Made by a program: the position numbers and the translations under genes. From positions 1,805,501 to 1,869,500 of the forward strand of contig NZ_JAOVZQ010000001.1 in assembly GCF_026619435.1 (NCBI RefSeq): a stretch of DNA of 64,000 bases, read 5' to 3'. Below, piece after piece: positions 1 to 7,661 of the stretch; position 1 is the stretch's first letter; every line of letters begins with the position of its first letter. A model generated the notes under the pieces. That model searched no databases. It had not been told where the DNA came from and worked only from the letters and a program-made list of their open reading frames with translations. This stretch comes from Hoeflea ulvae (GTDB taxonomy: Bacteria; Pseudomonadota; Alphaproteobacteria; Rhizobiales; Rhizobiaceae).

Positions 1-754
1 GTGCAAGGTCGCTGTTGCCGTTATAGTTGCCGGTGAAATACAGGCTTGATGTGTTGCCGTGGCCGATCTGGTCGGCAAGCGCTACCTTGTTGGTTCGACC
101 GCCAGACTGAGAAATATCGACAGTATTGTCATGGCCGAGTTGTCTGGCGATGCCTACATTGTTCGTAGGGCCGTTCTGGAAAATTGTAATGTCGTTCCCG
201 GTGTCGCCGCTTACCCCGGTAAATTCCTGATCGACGGTGCCGATCTTGATGCTGTTGCCGCCTTTTTGCGTCAGCGTTGCGGTGTTCATGACCGAGGTTG
301 ATGAAACTGCGCTGCTCTGGGTTACGGTCCCGATGCCTCCAAAATTGCCCAACTGCCTGATGGTCGCCACGTTGGAGGGACCGCTCAAACCGCCAGGAGC
401 AGTCTGAAGGACAGTTGCTGCCTGGTTCCGGTCACCGTTCTGTTCAGCGTCCAGAACGTTGCGCGATCCGGTCTGAATAACACTGCCGGAATTGTCGTTG
501 CTGGTTGTTCCGAACTTGTTGCCACCTGTGCCACTCTGGATGATGGTAAGGGTGTTGTCGTCACCGTCCTGCGTCACGCGCTGGGCAGATCGTCCAGCCC
601 GGTTTCCCGTACCTCCAGCCTGGTCAATCAATGCGGTGTTGGTATCACCGCCCTGGTCGATATAGGCTTTGTTGCTATCATCCGCATAGGCCGAAGCGCC
701 CATGACAAGGCTGATGGCAGTCGCTGCTGCAAGCTTGATGTGATTCCGTTTCAT
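1..754 (-). CDS. Curlin-repeat secreted protein (partial, C-terminus outside window)
   Basis: Predicted amyloid subunit of a curli-type fibre. The reading frame runs from an ATG at 754 without a stop to the left edge, giving 251 visible codons. Residues 1-24 form a signal peptide ending SAYA, followed by DD. The rest is built of imperfect curlin repeats with the spacing Q-x-G-x-x-N, for example DQGGDTNTALIDQAGG, NVLDAEQNGDRNQ and ARQLGHDNTVDISQSGG. Asn, Gln, Gly, Ser and Thr dominate, as in CsgA/CsgB. It is divergent from csgF-csgG, with the shared control region between. It is longer than E. coli CsgA (151 aa) even before the missing end. Whether it is the major or minor subunit cannot be told. 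Confidence 0.88.
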   Translation of the reverse strand, partial: MKRNHIKLAAATAISLVMGASAYADDSNKAYIDQGGDTNTALIDQAGGTGNRAGRSAQRVTQDGDDNTLTIIQSGTGGNKFGTTSNDNSGSVIQTGSRNVLDAEQNGDRNQAATVLQTAPGGLSGPSNVATIRQLGNFGGIGTVTQSSAVSSTSVMNTATLTQKGGNSIKIGTVDQEFTGVSGDTGNDITIFQNGPTNNVGIARQLGHDNTVDISQSGGRTNKVALADQIGHGNTSSLYFTGNYNGNSDLA

Positions 755-975
755 TGCCAGTCTCCCAAATCGCCCGCCAGTCTCCGGCTGAGCATTCTTT
801 CAAGTCTCAAGACCAAGGCACATCGTTCAATCCAGGCTGCGTTTTCTTGTTATCGCAGGACGGTTGCGCGAGGTCTGGCGCGGCTTGAACGGCCGGCACC
901 AATGATCCGCAGGACCGGAACGGAAGCTCTTTGAAAAACCAAACTTTCCACCCCGGATTGCAATTGTTTACCAAA

Positions 976-983
976 TGTTAACA
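976..983. promoter_or_regulatory. TGTTAACA palindrome
   Basis: Perfect 8-base palindrome TGTTAACA in an AT-rich stretch of the divergent curli control region, about 220 bases upstream of the leftward curlin gene. It shares the GTTAA core with the larger inverted repeat at 1146-1160. Short palindromes of this kind occur by chance, so the role as an operator is inference. Confidence 0.25.
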
Positions 984-1145
984 CTTGCCGCAACGACGAT
1001 TCGTGCAGGAACAGGGCGCCAGTAGAGTCCGGTGGGAGTCGTCTGTATTAAAATGACGCATGCTTTGGGGTTGCTTGGCCTGATCAGGTGTACCAGAATG
1101 GGAAATTGCAACATAACTGACCATAAACAGAACAGTTATTGTCAA

Positions 1146-1160
1146 TTAACCATCGGTTAA
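1146..1160. promoter_or_regulatory. Inverted repeat TTAACC-ATC-GGTTAA, candidate operator
   Basis: A perfect 6+6 inverted repeat with a 3-base spacer, TTAACCATCGGTTAA, in the AT-rich part of the region between the two divergent curli transcripts and about 200 bases upstream of csgF. The size and symmetry suit a dimeric regulator. The binding protein is unknown. Confidence 0.4.
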
Positions 1161-1360
1161 AGTAATCAAAATAGCGTCCCATTTTGGTAGACGCCGGCCC
1201 CTGTTGCAAATAAGCTGCAGGGGTAGGCAATTGCGATGCGGATGAGTGGCGTGCTCTCTTGCATCGTTGCGACCGATAGTGGCATGTGCTGCAGATTAAG
1301 GTTGCGTTGATGGCCGCAGGCGCCATTGATCTTGCAATTTTCGGAGTGGAGGCGATTATC

Positions 1361-1858
1361 ATGTATTTAGGGTTTTCAGGAAAAGACGGCAGGCTCCCGG
1401 CTCGGGCAGGGCTGTCCGCCATTGTTGTCGCCTTGATGGTCGCCGCAAGCGGAACCACGGCGGCAGGTGATCTGGTCTATACCCCGATCAACCCGTCCTT
1501 CGGTGGCAGCCCGCTCAATTCCTCGCATCTGCTGAGCCTTGCCAATGCGCAACGCGAAGCGACGGCGAGTGACGCGGATGACGGTCTTGGCAGCGCGGGC
1601 ACGGTCACGGATACCGAGACATCCGACGCCGACCTGTTCGTGCGCCAGCTTCAGGGACGGCTGCTGTCCGCGCTTGCCGCCCAGGTCACCGAGGCGATCT
1701 TCGGCACCGATCCGCAGGACGGCGGCCTCATCACGTTTGGCGATACGACCGTTGCGTTCGAACGCACGCTCGATTCCATCGCCCTGACCATTACCAACAC
1801 GCTTGACGGCACGGTGACGCAGATTGTCGTTCCGCAGCTGCTGACATCGAACAACTAG
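1361..1858 (+). CDS. csgF: CsgF, curli assembly protein
   Basis: Outer-membrane curli accessory protein of 165 aa. In E. coli, CsgF plugs onto the extracellular side of the CsgG pore and couples secretion to nucleation. The diagnostic mature N-terminus is present as NPSFGGSPLN at about residues 44-53, followed by a run like LLSLANAQ; these are the segments that contact CsgG in known CsgF proteins. A hydrophobic export signal spans residues 15-35. I chose the ATG at 1361 because GGAGTGGAGG lies at the correct distance upstream; the frame is open back to 1286. The gene is 48 bases upstream of csgG and probably cotranscribed with it. Confidence 0.88.
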   Translation: MYLGFSGKDGRLPARAGLSAIVVALMVAASGTTAAGDLVYTPINPSFGGSPLNSSHLLSLANAQREATASDADDGLGSAGTVTDTETSDADLFVRQLQGRLLSALAAQVTEAIFGTDPQDGGLITFGDTTVAFERTLDSIALTITNTLDGTVTQIVVPQLLTSNN

Positions 1859-1906
1859 AGAATTTACGCGCGCCGGGGTCCGCCCGGGTGCGCAGGGGGC
1901 ATTTGG

Positions 1907-3019
1907 ATGAACAGATTTCGTGAGGCACGGATAACAGTGCTACGTGGCGCCAGGGTTGCTGCCGTCTTGCTGGCAGCGGCCGGGTTGAGCGCCTGCGTTT
2001 CGACGCCGGACGAGGGGATGGTCGAGGCCTCCTTCACGCCGGTCACCAAACAGAACAATGTTTTGCGCGCTCTTCCGGCGCCGACCAAGCGGATCTCCGT
2101 TGCGGTCTATGATTTCCCCGACCTGACCGGCCAGTTCAAGGAGCGTGAAAACGTCCAGTCGCTGTCCAAGGCCGTGACCCAGGGTGGCGCTGCCATGCTG
2201 ATCAAGGCGCTTCAGGACGCCGGGGAGCGGCGCTGGTTTACAGTGCTCGACCGGGCAAGCCTGAATGACCTGCTGAAAGAGCGGCAGATCGTCACCGAAA
2301 TGCGCAAGGTCTATCGCAACGAGCAGAGCATCGATCCGAACGCGCTGGCGCCGTTGCGCCATGCGGGCATTGTCCTGCAGGGCGGCATCATCGGCTATGA
2401 CACCAACACCCAGACGGGTGGCCTGGGTGCCCGCTATCTCGGCATCGGCGCCGACGCCAAGTGGAAGCAGGACACCGTCACGGTGACGCTGCGCGCAGTG
2501 TCGACCAACACCGGCGAGGTGCTGGCGAGCGTCACGGTTCACAAGATCATCGCCTCCTATTCGCTTCAGGCCGGCGTCTTCCGCTACATCACCCTCGACA
2601 GCATTCTTGAAGGTGAAGCAGGCGTGACCCGCAACGAGCCGGACCAGATCGCGGTCCAGCAGGCCGTGGAAAAGGCGATTGTCGGACTGATTGCGGAAGG
2701 TGCGGATCTCGGCATCTGGTCCTTTGCCGACAAGGAGGCCGGCGCGCGCTTTGTCGATGCCTATCTCTCCGAGAAATATGACGGCGAGGTTCCTGTTGCG
2801 GCATTGGACACGCCGCGCCCCGAGACCAAGCACGCAGCCGCAGTGGTTGAGACCACGCCCAGACGATCCTCACCGGTCAGGGCGCAGCCCGCGCGCGTGG
2901 TGCGGCCGGCTGCTGCCAAGCCGACCGCGCAAAGCGCAAAGCCTGGCGCGCAAGCGCCGCAGAACCTACTGCCTCCGGAATTGCCGCCGGCTCCCGCGAG
3001 TGATGAAACCGTAGGATGA
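1907..3019 (+). CDS. csgG: CsgG, curli secretion pore lipoprotein
   Basis: Nonameric outer-membrane pore that exports curlin subunits. At 370 aa it is longer than E. coli CsgG (277 aa). A lipoprotein signal ends LSAC, with the lipidated Cys at residue 30. The CsgG core follows, with ISVAVYDFPDLTGQ, the DRASLNDLLKERQIV segment and GIIGYDTNTQTGGLGARYLG; the last covers the transmembrane hairpin region. The extra length is a C-terminal tail from about residue 300 that is rich in Pro, Ala, Arg and Thr and looks disordered. It should reach either the periplasm or the pore mouth. AGGGGGC precedes the ATG. It lies between csgF and the large curlin gene. Confidence 0.93.
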   Translation: MNRFREARITVLRGARVAAVLLAAAGLSACVSTPDEGMVEASFTPVTKQNNVLRALPAPTKRISVAVYDFPDLTGQFKERENVQSLSKAVTQGGAAMLIKALQDAGERRWFTVLDRASLNDLLKERQIVTEMRKVYRNEQSIDPNALAPLRHAGIVLQGGIIGYDTNTQTGGLGARYLGIGADAKWKQDTVTVTLRAVSTNTGEVLASVTVHKIIASYSLQAGVFRYITLDSILEGEAGVTRNEPDQIAVQQAVEKAIVGLIAEGADLGIWSFADKEAGARFVDAYLSEKYDGEVPVAALDTPRPETKHAAAVVETTPRRSSPVRAQPARVVRPAAAKPTAQSAKPGAQAPQNLLPPELPPAPASDETVG

Positions 3020-3123
3020 TCACGCGCAGCCCGCGCGCCTTCGGGCGGCCGGAGTAAGACTTGCCGAGATGCCGGGCGAATTAGTCGCCCGGTCCGGCAA
3101 TATTCGGAATACTGGAGGTAAGC

Positions 3124-4632
3124 ATGATGCACTACCTGTTCAATTCTACCAGCCTCACGGCCATGGCCGTACTGGCCTTGTCGTCCGTCGCCAGCGCGCA
3201 AAATGTGAGCAACGAGGTCTGGATCGGCCAGACCGGGACATCCAACACCATCAGTATCAATCAGGAAGGCTCAGGCAACCTGGTTGGTACGGATGCAGAT
3301 GATTTCCTGCTGCGCCAGGATGGCGTGAGCAACACCATCACGATTGACCAGTATGGCTGGAGCAACGCGATCGGTGTGACCGCAGGTGCGCTGGCTGCCG
3401 ATCCGGCCGGCTTCAGCCAGAACGGGCGGGGCAACACCGCCACCATCAACCAGGAAAACGGCCTCGATTCGGGCTCGAATTCGATTTCGACGATCTATCA
3501 GGCGTCGCCCAGCCAGGCGACCTCCGGCATCAACCAGTTGTCGATCGAACAGTCCGGCTCCGGGTTCCGCGCTGGCGCCGCCGGCCACCAGATCGGCTCG
3601 ATCCTGCAGACAAGCGTGGCGGCAGACACGTCGCCCAACACCATCACCATTACCCAGAGCGGCGGCGGGTTTGCCCGGGGCAATGTCATCAAGCGCATCC
3701 TGCAGAGCGGCACCGCGAGTTCGGTCACGGCGCTGCAGAGCGACGCCGAACAGGCCATCGATTATGTGTCGCAAATCGGCGACGGCAATTTCCTGTCGGT
3801 CGAACAGGGCAATGGCGACGCCAACACGGTCGGCGATGTCAGCCAGTCCGGTGCGCTCAATGCCGCCAGTATCACCCAGGCCGGTTTCCGCAACGAAGTG
3901 CTCAGTGTGTTCCAGAACAATGATGGCATCGCGATATCGGGCAATGTCATCGAGGTGATGATCGCCGGCGACGACAATGGCGGCGACGGCTTCGGCGGTG
4001 TCGGCTATTTCGGCGTCATGGCAGGCGCCATCGGGGCCGAGCAGGGCTCGATCATCCAGATCGGTGACGACAATGACATCGGCTTCACCGTGACACGCGG
4101 CGATTCCAACCAGTATGGCTACAGCCAGATCGGCGACGGAAATGTCGTCGACGTGGTCATCGATGGCGATGCCAACGAGGTCGCTTCGATGCAGATCGGA
4201 GACGACAACAGCCTTGTCGTCGAGGTCGAGGGTGGCGCCAATGTGACCGCAGCCTTCGTGGAGGGCGAGCGCAACCGGCTTGATGTCTACCAGAAGGGGT
4301 CGCTCAACACCGCTTCATTGTCGGTGGTCGGAGACGACAACAACAAGTTCGGTTCCGAAACCCTGCTTGCAGGCCTTGGCGGCACGGTTTCGGCCTTCGG
4401 CAGCTACAGGCCCGGGGTTGTGCTGCAGGAAGGACTGCAGAATGCGGCCTCGATGATCATTCGCGGCGACGGCAATTTCTCGACTGTCCGGCAAAGGGGC
4501 GATTACAATATTGCCATGATCACCACGACCGGCAGCCACAACGCAGCCGGGATCTCCCAGGTGGGCGATTACAACGTTGCCCTGGCTGGGCAGCAGGGCT
4601 CCGGCAACGTGGCCGTGATCATTCAGCAGTGA
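3124..4632 (+). CDS. Large curlin-repeat protein (502 aa)
   Basis: Secreted amyloid-type protein with a signal peptide (residues 1-25, ending SVASA) and then roughly 475 residues of curlin-like repeats such as IGQTGTSNTISINQEG, LRQDGVSNTITIDQYG and YVSQIGDGNFLSVEQG. Repeat spacing is about 20-24 residues, with a looser and more acidic, Asp-Gly-rich middle part (about 270-420), and the protein ends in VAVIIQQ. It is over three times the length of E. coli CsgA. GGAGG lies a few bases upstream of the start; ATG at 3127 is an equally possible start. It probably uses CsgG/CsgF encoded just upstream. Whether it is the main fibre, a nucleator or a cap is unknown. Confidence 0.87.
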   Translation: MMHYLFNSTSLTAMAVLALSSVASAQNVSNEVWIGQTGTSNTISINQEGSGNLVGTDADDFLLRQDGVSNTITIDQYGWSNAIGVTAGALAADPAGFSQNGRGNTATINQENGLDSGSNSISTIYQASPSQATSGINQLSIEQSGSGFRAGAAGHQIGSILQTSVAADTSPNTITITQSGGGFARGNVIKRILQSGTASSVTALQSDAEQAIDYVSQIGDGNFLSVEQGNGDANTVGDVSQSGALNAASITQAGFRNEVLSVFQNNDGIAISGNVIEVMIAGDDNGGDGFGGVGYFGVMAGAIGAEQGSIIQIGDDNDIGFTVTRGDSNQYGYSQIGDGNVVDVVIDGDANEVASMQIGDDNSLVVEVEGGANVTAAFVEGERNRLDVYQKGSLNTASLSVVGDDNNKFGSETLLAGLGGTVSAFGSYRPGVVLQEGLQNAASMIIRGDGNFSTVRQRGDYNIAMITTTGSHNAAGISQVGDYNVALAGQQGSGNVAVIIQQ

Positions 4633-4709
4633 GCGCAAAACCGGGCAAACCGGGCCTATGGAGCGCATCTTAGCGCTGATCGTAACCAAATATTAGCCCC
4701 GGACTTCTA

Positions 4710-4735
4710 GTGTCTCCTCCATTACAGGGAGACAC
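4710..4735 (+). promoter_or_regulatory. Hairpin that sequesters the ribosome binding site of the 4739 gene
   Basis: GTGTCTCC (4710-4717) pairs perfectly with GGAGACAC (4728-4735), leaving a 10-base loop. The right arm contains the GGGAGA that serves as the Shine-Dalgarno for the ATG at 4739. The left arm is an anti-Shine-Dalgarno. Folding would hide the ribosome binding site, suggesting translational control of this curlin gene relative to its neighbours. Confidence 0.5.
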
Positions 4736-4738
4736 TCC

Positions 4739-5254
4739 ATGGTGCACAGAAAATATATTGGTTTGTCGCTGGGCGTGGCCGCTCTGCTTGCTGCAAGTGT
4801 GTTGCCATCATCCGCCAACCAGATCGATCAGATCCAGACCCCCGCTACCGGCAACGAGCTGGAACTGTTGGTCACCGGTGATGACAACATGCTCTCGATC
4901 GAGCAGATCCACGATTCGAATGGCGGCCTGAACCAGATCAATCTCGAGATTGTCGGAAACGCCAATGGCGGGTTTGGCCAGGACTGGAATCAGCCTCTGC
5001 AGTCGATGGAGAGCGTCGGCCTGCAACCCGGGACGATCATCCAGGAAGGCCACGAGAACCTGATCGATCTGCAGATCCTCGGATCAAGCAACCTGTTTGC
5101 GGCGATTCAGCGGGGCTCGGGCAACACCTTGTCCGGAACGATTACCGGCTCGGGCAACCAGGTCGCGTCGGTTCAGCTCGGAACCGGCAATTCTTTCGCT
5201 TTTTCGCAAACCGGAAACGGGAATTCCATAGCTGTTTTCCAGAAGTCATGGTAA
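4739..5254 (+). CDS. Curlin-repeat protein, small (171 aa, CsgA/CsgB-like)
   Basis: Exported curlin-like subunit close in size to E. coli CsgA/CsgB (about 151 aa). The signal peptide covers residues 1-26 (LPSSA then NQ). The mature part carries curlin repeats such as IIQEGHENLIDLQILG, AIQRGSGNTLSGTI and FSQTGNGNSIAVFQ, and ends KSW. An insertion with few repeat residues lies at about residues 60-95. It sits 106 bases after the large curlin gene and 36 bases before the next one. Its ribosome binding site is inside a hairpin. By size and position it could be the nucleator or the core subunit; the sequence does not decide. Confidence 0.83.
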   Translation: MVHRKYIGLSLGVAALLAASVLPSSANQIDQIQTPATGNELELLVTGDDNMLSIEQIHDSNGGLNQINLEIVGNANGGFGQDWNQPLQSMESVGLQPGTIIQEGHENLIDLQILGSSNLFAAIQRGSGNTLSGTITGSGNQVASVQLGTGNSFAFSQTGNGNSIAVFQKSW

Positions 5255-5290
5255 AGGTAAATTCAATCTTAACGTGAAGACGGTGTTGAT

Positions 5291-5965
5291 ATGAAGAACC
5301 GGTCCTACGTGCTTGTTGGCACATTGTCTGTATTGCTGTCCGCCCTGGCGGTTCCCGCGGCGCAAAGTGGCAACGACAATCAGTTGTTCCTTCTTCAGGA
5401 GAGCCCTTCCGGCGCACTCACCGGCAACACTCTCACCGTTGATCAGTCGGCCGCGACCGGCAGCCTGATTTCAGGCCCGCTGGGGGCCGGCGACCCGGCC
5501 ATTCAGCGTGGCAGCGGCAACGAACTCGAAATCGAGATTACCGGCGAGGGCGGTTACGTGGAGTTTATCCAGGACAACTCCGGCGCCAGCGCGGGCAATA
5601 ATGGCATCATCAACGTCGGGCCGGGGTCAACGGCAACCCTTTCCCAGAACGGCGATGGAAATACGGCGAGCCTGACCGTGAATGGTCTGGCTGCTCAGGG
5701 AGCCATCGTCCAGGAGGGCCTCAGCAATCAGGCTGATCTGAATGTCGTCGGCAACGGCGCGTCCGGGGAAATCACCCAGGTGGGCAATGGCAATGTATCC
5801 GGACTGACCGTGACCGGCGCAGGAACGACCGTGAGCTTCGAGCAGACGGGAGATGGCCTGTCTTATGCCACCAGCTATGATGGCGTTACCGTTCCCGGCA
5901 CTGCTCCCGGCGTTCAGGTCATTTCGAATGGCGCCTCGGTAACCATCACGCAATCCACATTCTAG
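5291..5965 (+). CDS. Curlin-repeat protein (224 aa)
   Basis: Third rightward curlin-like protein. A signal peptide (about residues 1-24, ending VPAA) is followed by repeats such as IQRGSGNELEIEITG, LSQNGDGNTASLTVNG, IVQEGLSNQADLNVVG and ITQVGNGNVSGLTVTG. The spacing is regular at 20-22 residues in the middle part. The C-terminal region (from about 190) loses the pattern and ends SVTITQSTF. It lies between the 171-aa curlin gene and csgH, with short gaps, so one operon is likely. Assignment rests on repeats, not on a named orthologue. Confidence 0.83.
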   Translation: MKNRSYVLVGTLSVLLSALAVPAAQSGNDNQLFLLQESPSGALTGNTLTVDQSAATGSLISGPLGAGDPAIQRGSGNELEIEITGEGGYVEFIQDNSGASAGNNGIINVGPGSTATLSQNGDGNTASLTVNGLAAQGAIVQEGLSNQADLNVVGNGASGEITQVGNGNVSGLTVTGAGTTVSFEQTGDGLSYATSYDGVTVPGTAPGVQVISNGASVTITQSTF

Positions 5966-5986
5966 GAGTGCCGGAGGGGGCGGGGG

Positions 5987-6360
5987 ATGTTCAGATTAGT
6001 TTCGGCCTTCGGCTTGCTTGCCGCAATGGCGTCCGTCGCCGTGGCTGAACCAGGTCAATTCGCGACCCCCCAGATCGATGTGACGCCGCAGGAGAACGGC
6101 TACAACATTGTCGGCCGGCTGGTCGGGCTGAGCGATGCGACCGTATCCTCCACACTTGCGATCGAAAAAAGGGCCCGTCGGGCTCCGTGAAGAGCCGGCA
6201 AGGCCGGGAGGTGACACTGGCTGTCGGAGAGGTCTTCACAATTGCGCAGACCAGTCTTTCCGCCAGCCCGGACTCGGTGATCACGATAACGCTGGATATA
6301 GTCAAGGATAAGCTTGCGGTGGGATCGGCGATCGTCACCATCGGACAGCAAGGCGAGTGA
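5987..6360 (+). pseudogene. csgH: CsgH-like curlin chaperone, reading frame interrupted at an A6 tract
   Basis: CsgH is the alphaproteobacterial counterpart of CsgC, a periplasmic inhibitor of premature curlin aggregation. Reading from ATG 5987 gives a signal peptide (residues 1-20, ending AVA) and the N-terminal part, then IEKRARRAP and a stop at 6188-6190. If the frame shifts back one base within the six A residues at 6165-6170, translation continues as IEKKGPSGSVKSRQGREV to a stop at 6358-6360, a 124-aa product. The restored KKGPSG and Q-G-R segment matches the family. So the gene is a recent pseudogene, a sequencing indel, or is decoded by slippage or frameshifting. The heptamer A_AAA_AGG is not the optimal bacterial -1 site. 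Confidence 0.72.
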
Positions 6361-6395
6361 TTGGTATCAAGTTCGTACATTACAAAGGGAATGGA

Positions 6396-7136
6396 ATGAA
6401 ACAGCATGCTTCACTGGCCGCGATGGTCGGCCTTCTGGTGGTCCTGACCGGATCAGCGTTCGCCCAATCAAGCGAAGAATTCGTCAAGGCCTTTTCAGGC
6501 GAGTGGTACGTCTTCGATCCCGATTTCCGCAATGGTGATCAGCCCTGCCAGATCAGCCTTGAAACGGAAGCCAGCGGCGACCGCTATGTGGCCGCCGTCA
6601 AGAATTGCGACGCCGCACTGGCATCTGTGGCGACCTGGGGCATCCTCGAAAACCAGCTCGGACTGTTTGCCGGCGACGGGACGCCATTTGCCAAGCTCGG
6701 TGGAAACCAGTTGCGCGTGACCGGCGAGACGCTGTCCAGCAACATCGGATTGATCTTCGAAAGAGCCCAGGGCGACGGGAACAATGCCCAGATTTCCGCG
6801 GCGTTGAGAACCTATGGATGTTTCTTCGACGGCTTTTCCAACCAGTGCACCTCCAAGGCCGACCTCGGCAAGCCTGCGCTTGCGACGGATGCGGCGCCTG
6901 AGGTCAAGGTGATCGTCAATCTGAACATTCGAAGCCAGCCGCGCCGCAATGCCCAGTCGATCGGCGTGGTCTCGAAGGACACCTGCGTCAAGATCAACCA
7001 GTGCCTTTCAGCTTCGGACGGCGTCTGGTGCAGTGCGCAGTTTGGCGACAAGACCGGCTGGCTTTCCAAGACGGCTTTGCGCCAGGACAAGTGGCCTGTC
7101 ATCACCTTCCGCAACAGCTGCAGCAAGGACGGCTAG
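6396..7136 (+). CDS. Secreted Inh/AprI-like protease-inhibitor domain fused to an SH3 domain
   Basis: Exported 246-aa protein with a signal peptide (residues 1-23, ending SAFA, then QSS). Residues about 30-125 resemble the AprI/Inh inhibitor fold: FSGEWYVFDPD, two Cys about 25 residues apart, then ATWGILENQLGLFAGDG. These inhibitors block serralysin-type metalloproteases in the periplasm. Residues about 170-235 form a bacterial SH3 domain (VNLNIRSQPRRNAQSIGVV ... GWLSKTAL) with extra Cys. I chose ATG 6396 because it directly precedes the signal peptide and AAAGGGA lies upstream. It is the last gene of the curli set, 35 bases after csgH. A role in protecting curli subunits from proteolysis, or in periplasmic wall binding, is inference. 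Confidence 0.68.
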   Translation: MKQHASLAAMVGLLVVLTGSAFAQSSEEFVKAFSGEWYVFDPDFRNGDQPCQISLETEASGDRYVAAVKNCDAALASVATWGILENQLGLFAGDGTPFAKLGGNQLRVTGETLSSNIGLIFERAQGDGNNAQISAALRTYGCFFDGFSNQCTSKADLGKPALATDAAPEVKVIVNLNIRSQPRRNAQSIGVVSKDTCVKINQCLSASDGVWCSAQFGDKTGWLSKTALRQDKWPVITFRNSCSKDG

Positions 7137-7147
7137 CTGCAGAGATC

Positions 7148-7174
7148 GCAATCCCCGGTCTGGCCGGGGGTTGC
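7148..7174 (+). terminator. Stem-loop at the end of the curli operon
   Basis: GCAATCCCCGG (7148-7158) pairs with CCGGGGGTTGC (7164-7174) through 11 pairs, one of them G-U, around a 5-base loop. It starts 12 bases after the stop of the inhibitor-SH3 gene. There is no clear T-run, so it may be a processed 3' end or a Rho-assisted terminator. Confidence 0.5.
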
Positions 7175-7451
7175 AGATGTGCAGTCGTCACGGTCCTATC
7201 GCCTTCGAACCTCGCCCGTCTCAGCCTGGCCGGCGACACGATCAAAAGTCCGTTGCGGGTGACAACCCGAACGATGTGCCCCGGATACGGATGGAAATTC
7301 CAGCCTGGCGCCTGCGGCATCCGTCATTTTTAAGTCAATGAATTTGCTCGATAAATGATCCGGCGTTTGGCCTTGTGCAGCTTCCTGGTGCCAGCAACGG
7401 CACGATGTCAGTGGAACTTGCGAAATTCTCACGCGCAGCTAAACATCCGGC
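7175..7451. other. Region without a recognised gene
   Basis: Between the curli operon stem-loop and a short possible membrane ORF. Frames here overlap each other and the end of the upstream gene, lack ribosome binding sites and show no recognisable protein. Nothing further can be supported. Confidence 0.4.
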
Positions 7452-7595
7452 ATGACCTGGAAAGCAATCATCTTGACGGTGTCGGCGCTTGCCACCCTGG
7501 CATACGGTCGGCAACATCCATGGGTGTTGGCCGGTATCTTTCTTTGCCTTGTCGCTGTCATGGTTTTGGCGGTGATCTCCTCCCAGCGCCGGTAG
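7452..7595 (+). CDS. Possible 47-aa membrane protein
   Basis: Short frame starting [19 protein letters not shown] and continuing into a second hydrophobic stretch, [18 protein letters not shown], ending SSQRR. Two predicted membrane segments with a basic tail are typical of real small inner-membrane proteins. The ribosome binding site upstream is weak and there is no operon partner, so coding status is uncertain. It lies between the curli operon and the tRNA-Arg gene. Confidence 0.38.
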   Translation: MTWKAIILTVSALATLAYGRQHPWVLAGIFLCLVAVMVLAVISSQRR

Positions 7596-7661
7596 ATGAT
7601 GAATATTCAGATAAGGCTCTGACCGCTGTCATCCGGAAAGCCTGCATTGAATGTAGGAAAA

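Larger units (their letters stand above)
755..1360. promoter_or_regulatory. Divergent control region of the curli locus
   Basis: About 600 bases without a convincing gene, between the leftward curlin gene and rightward csgF. The part from about 940 to 1170 is clearly richer in A and T than its surroundings. It contains two palindromes built on TTAAC (listed separately). Open frames seen here have no ribosome binding site or recognisable product. The promoters of both curli transcripts must lie here, but I cannot assign -35/-10 boxes with confidence. No csgD-like regulator gene is present in the window. Confidence 0.5.

Noticed and set aside
3200..5960. Repeat-rich region as a CRISPR or DNA repeat array
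   Set aside because: The repetition is at protein level (curlin motifs) with varied codons, not identical spaced DNA repeats.
6164..6172. Programmed -1 frameshift site A_AAA_AAG in csgH
   Set aside because: In the true phase the site is A_AAA_AGG, so the second codon does not re-pair fully. Kept as a possible slippage but not claimed as a programmed site.
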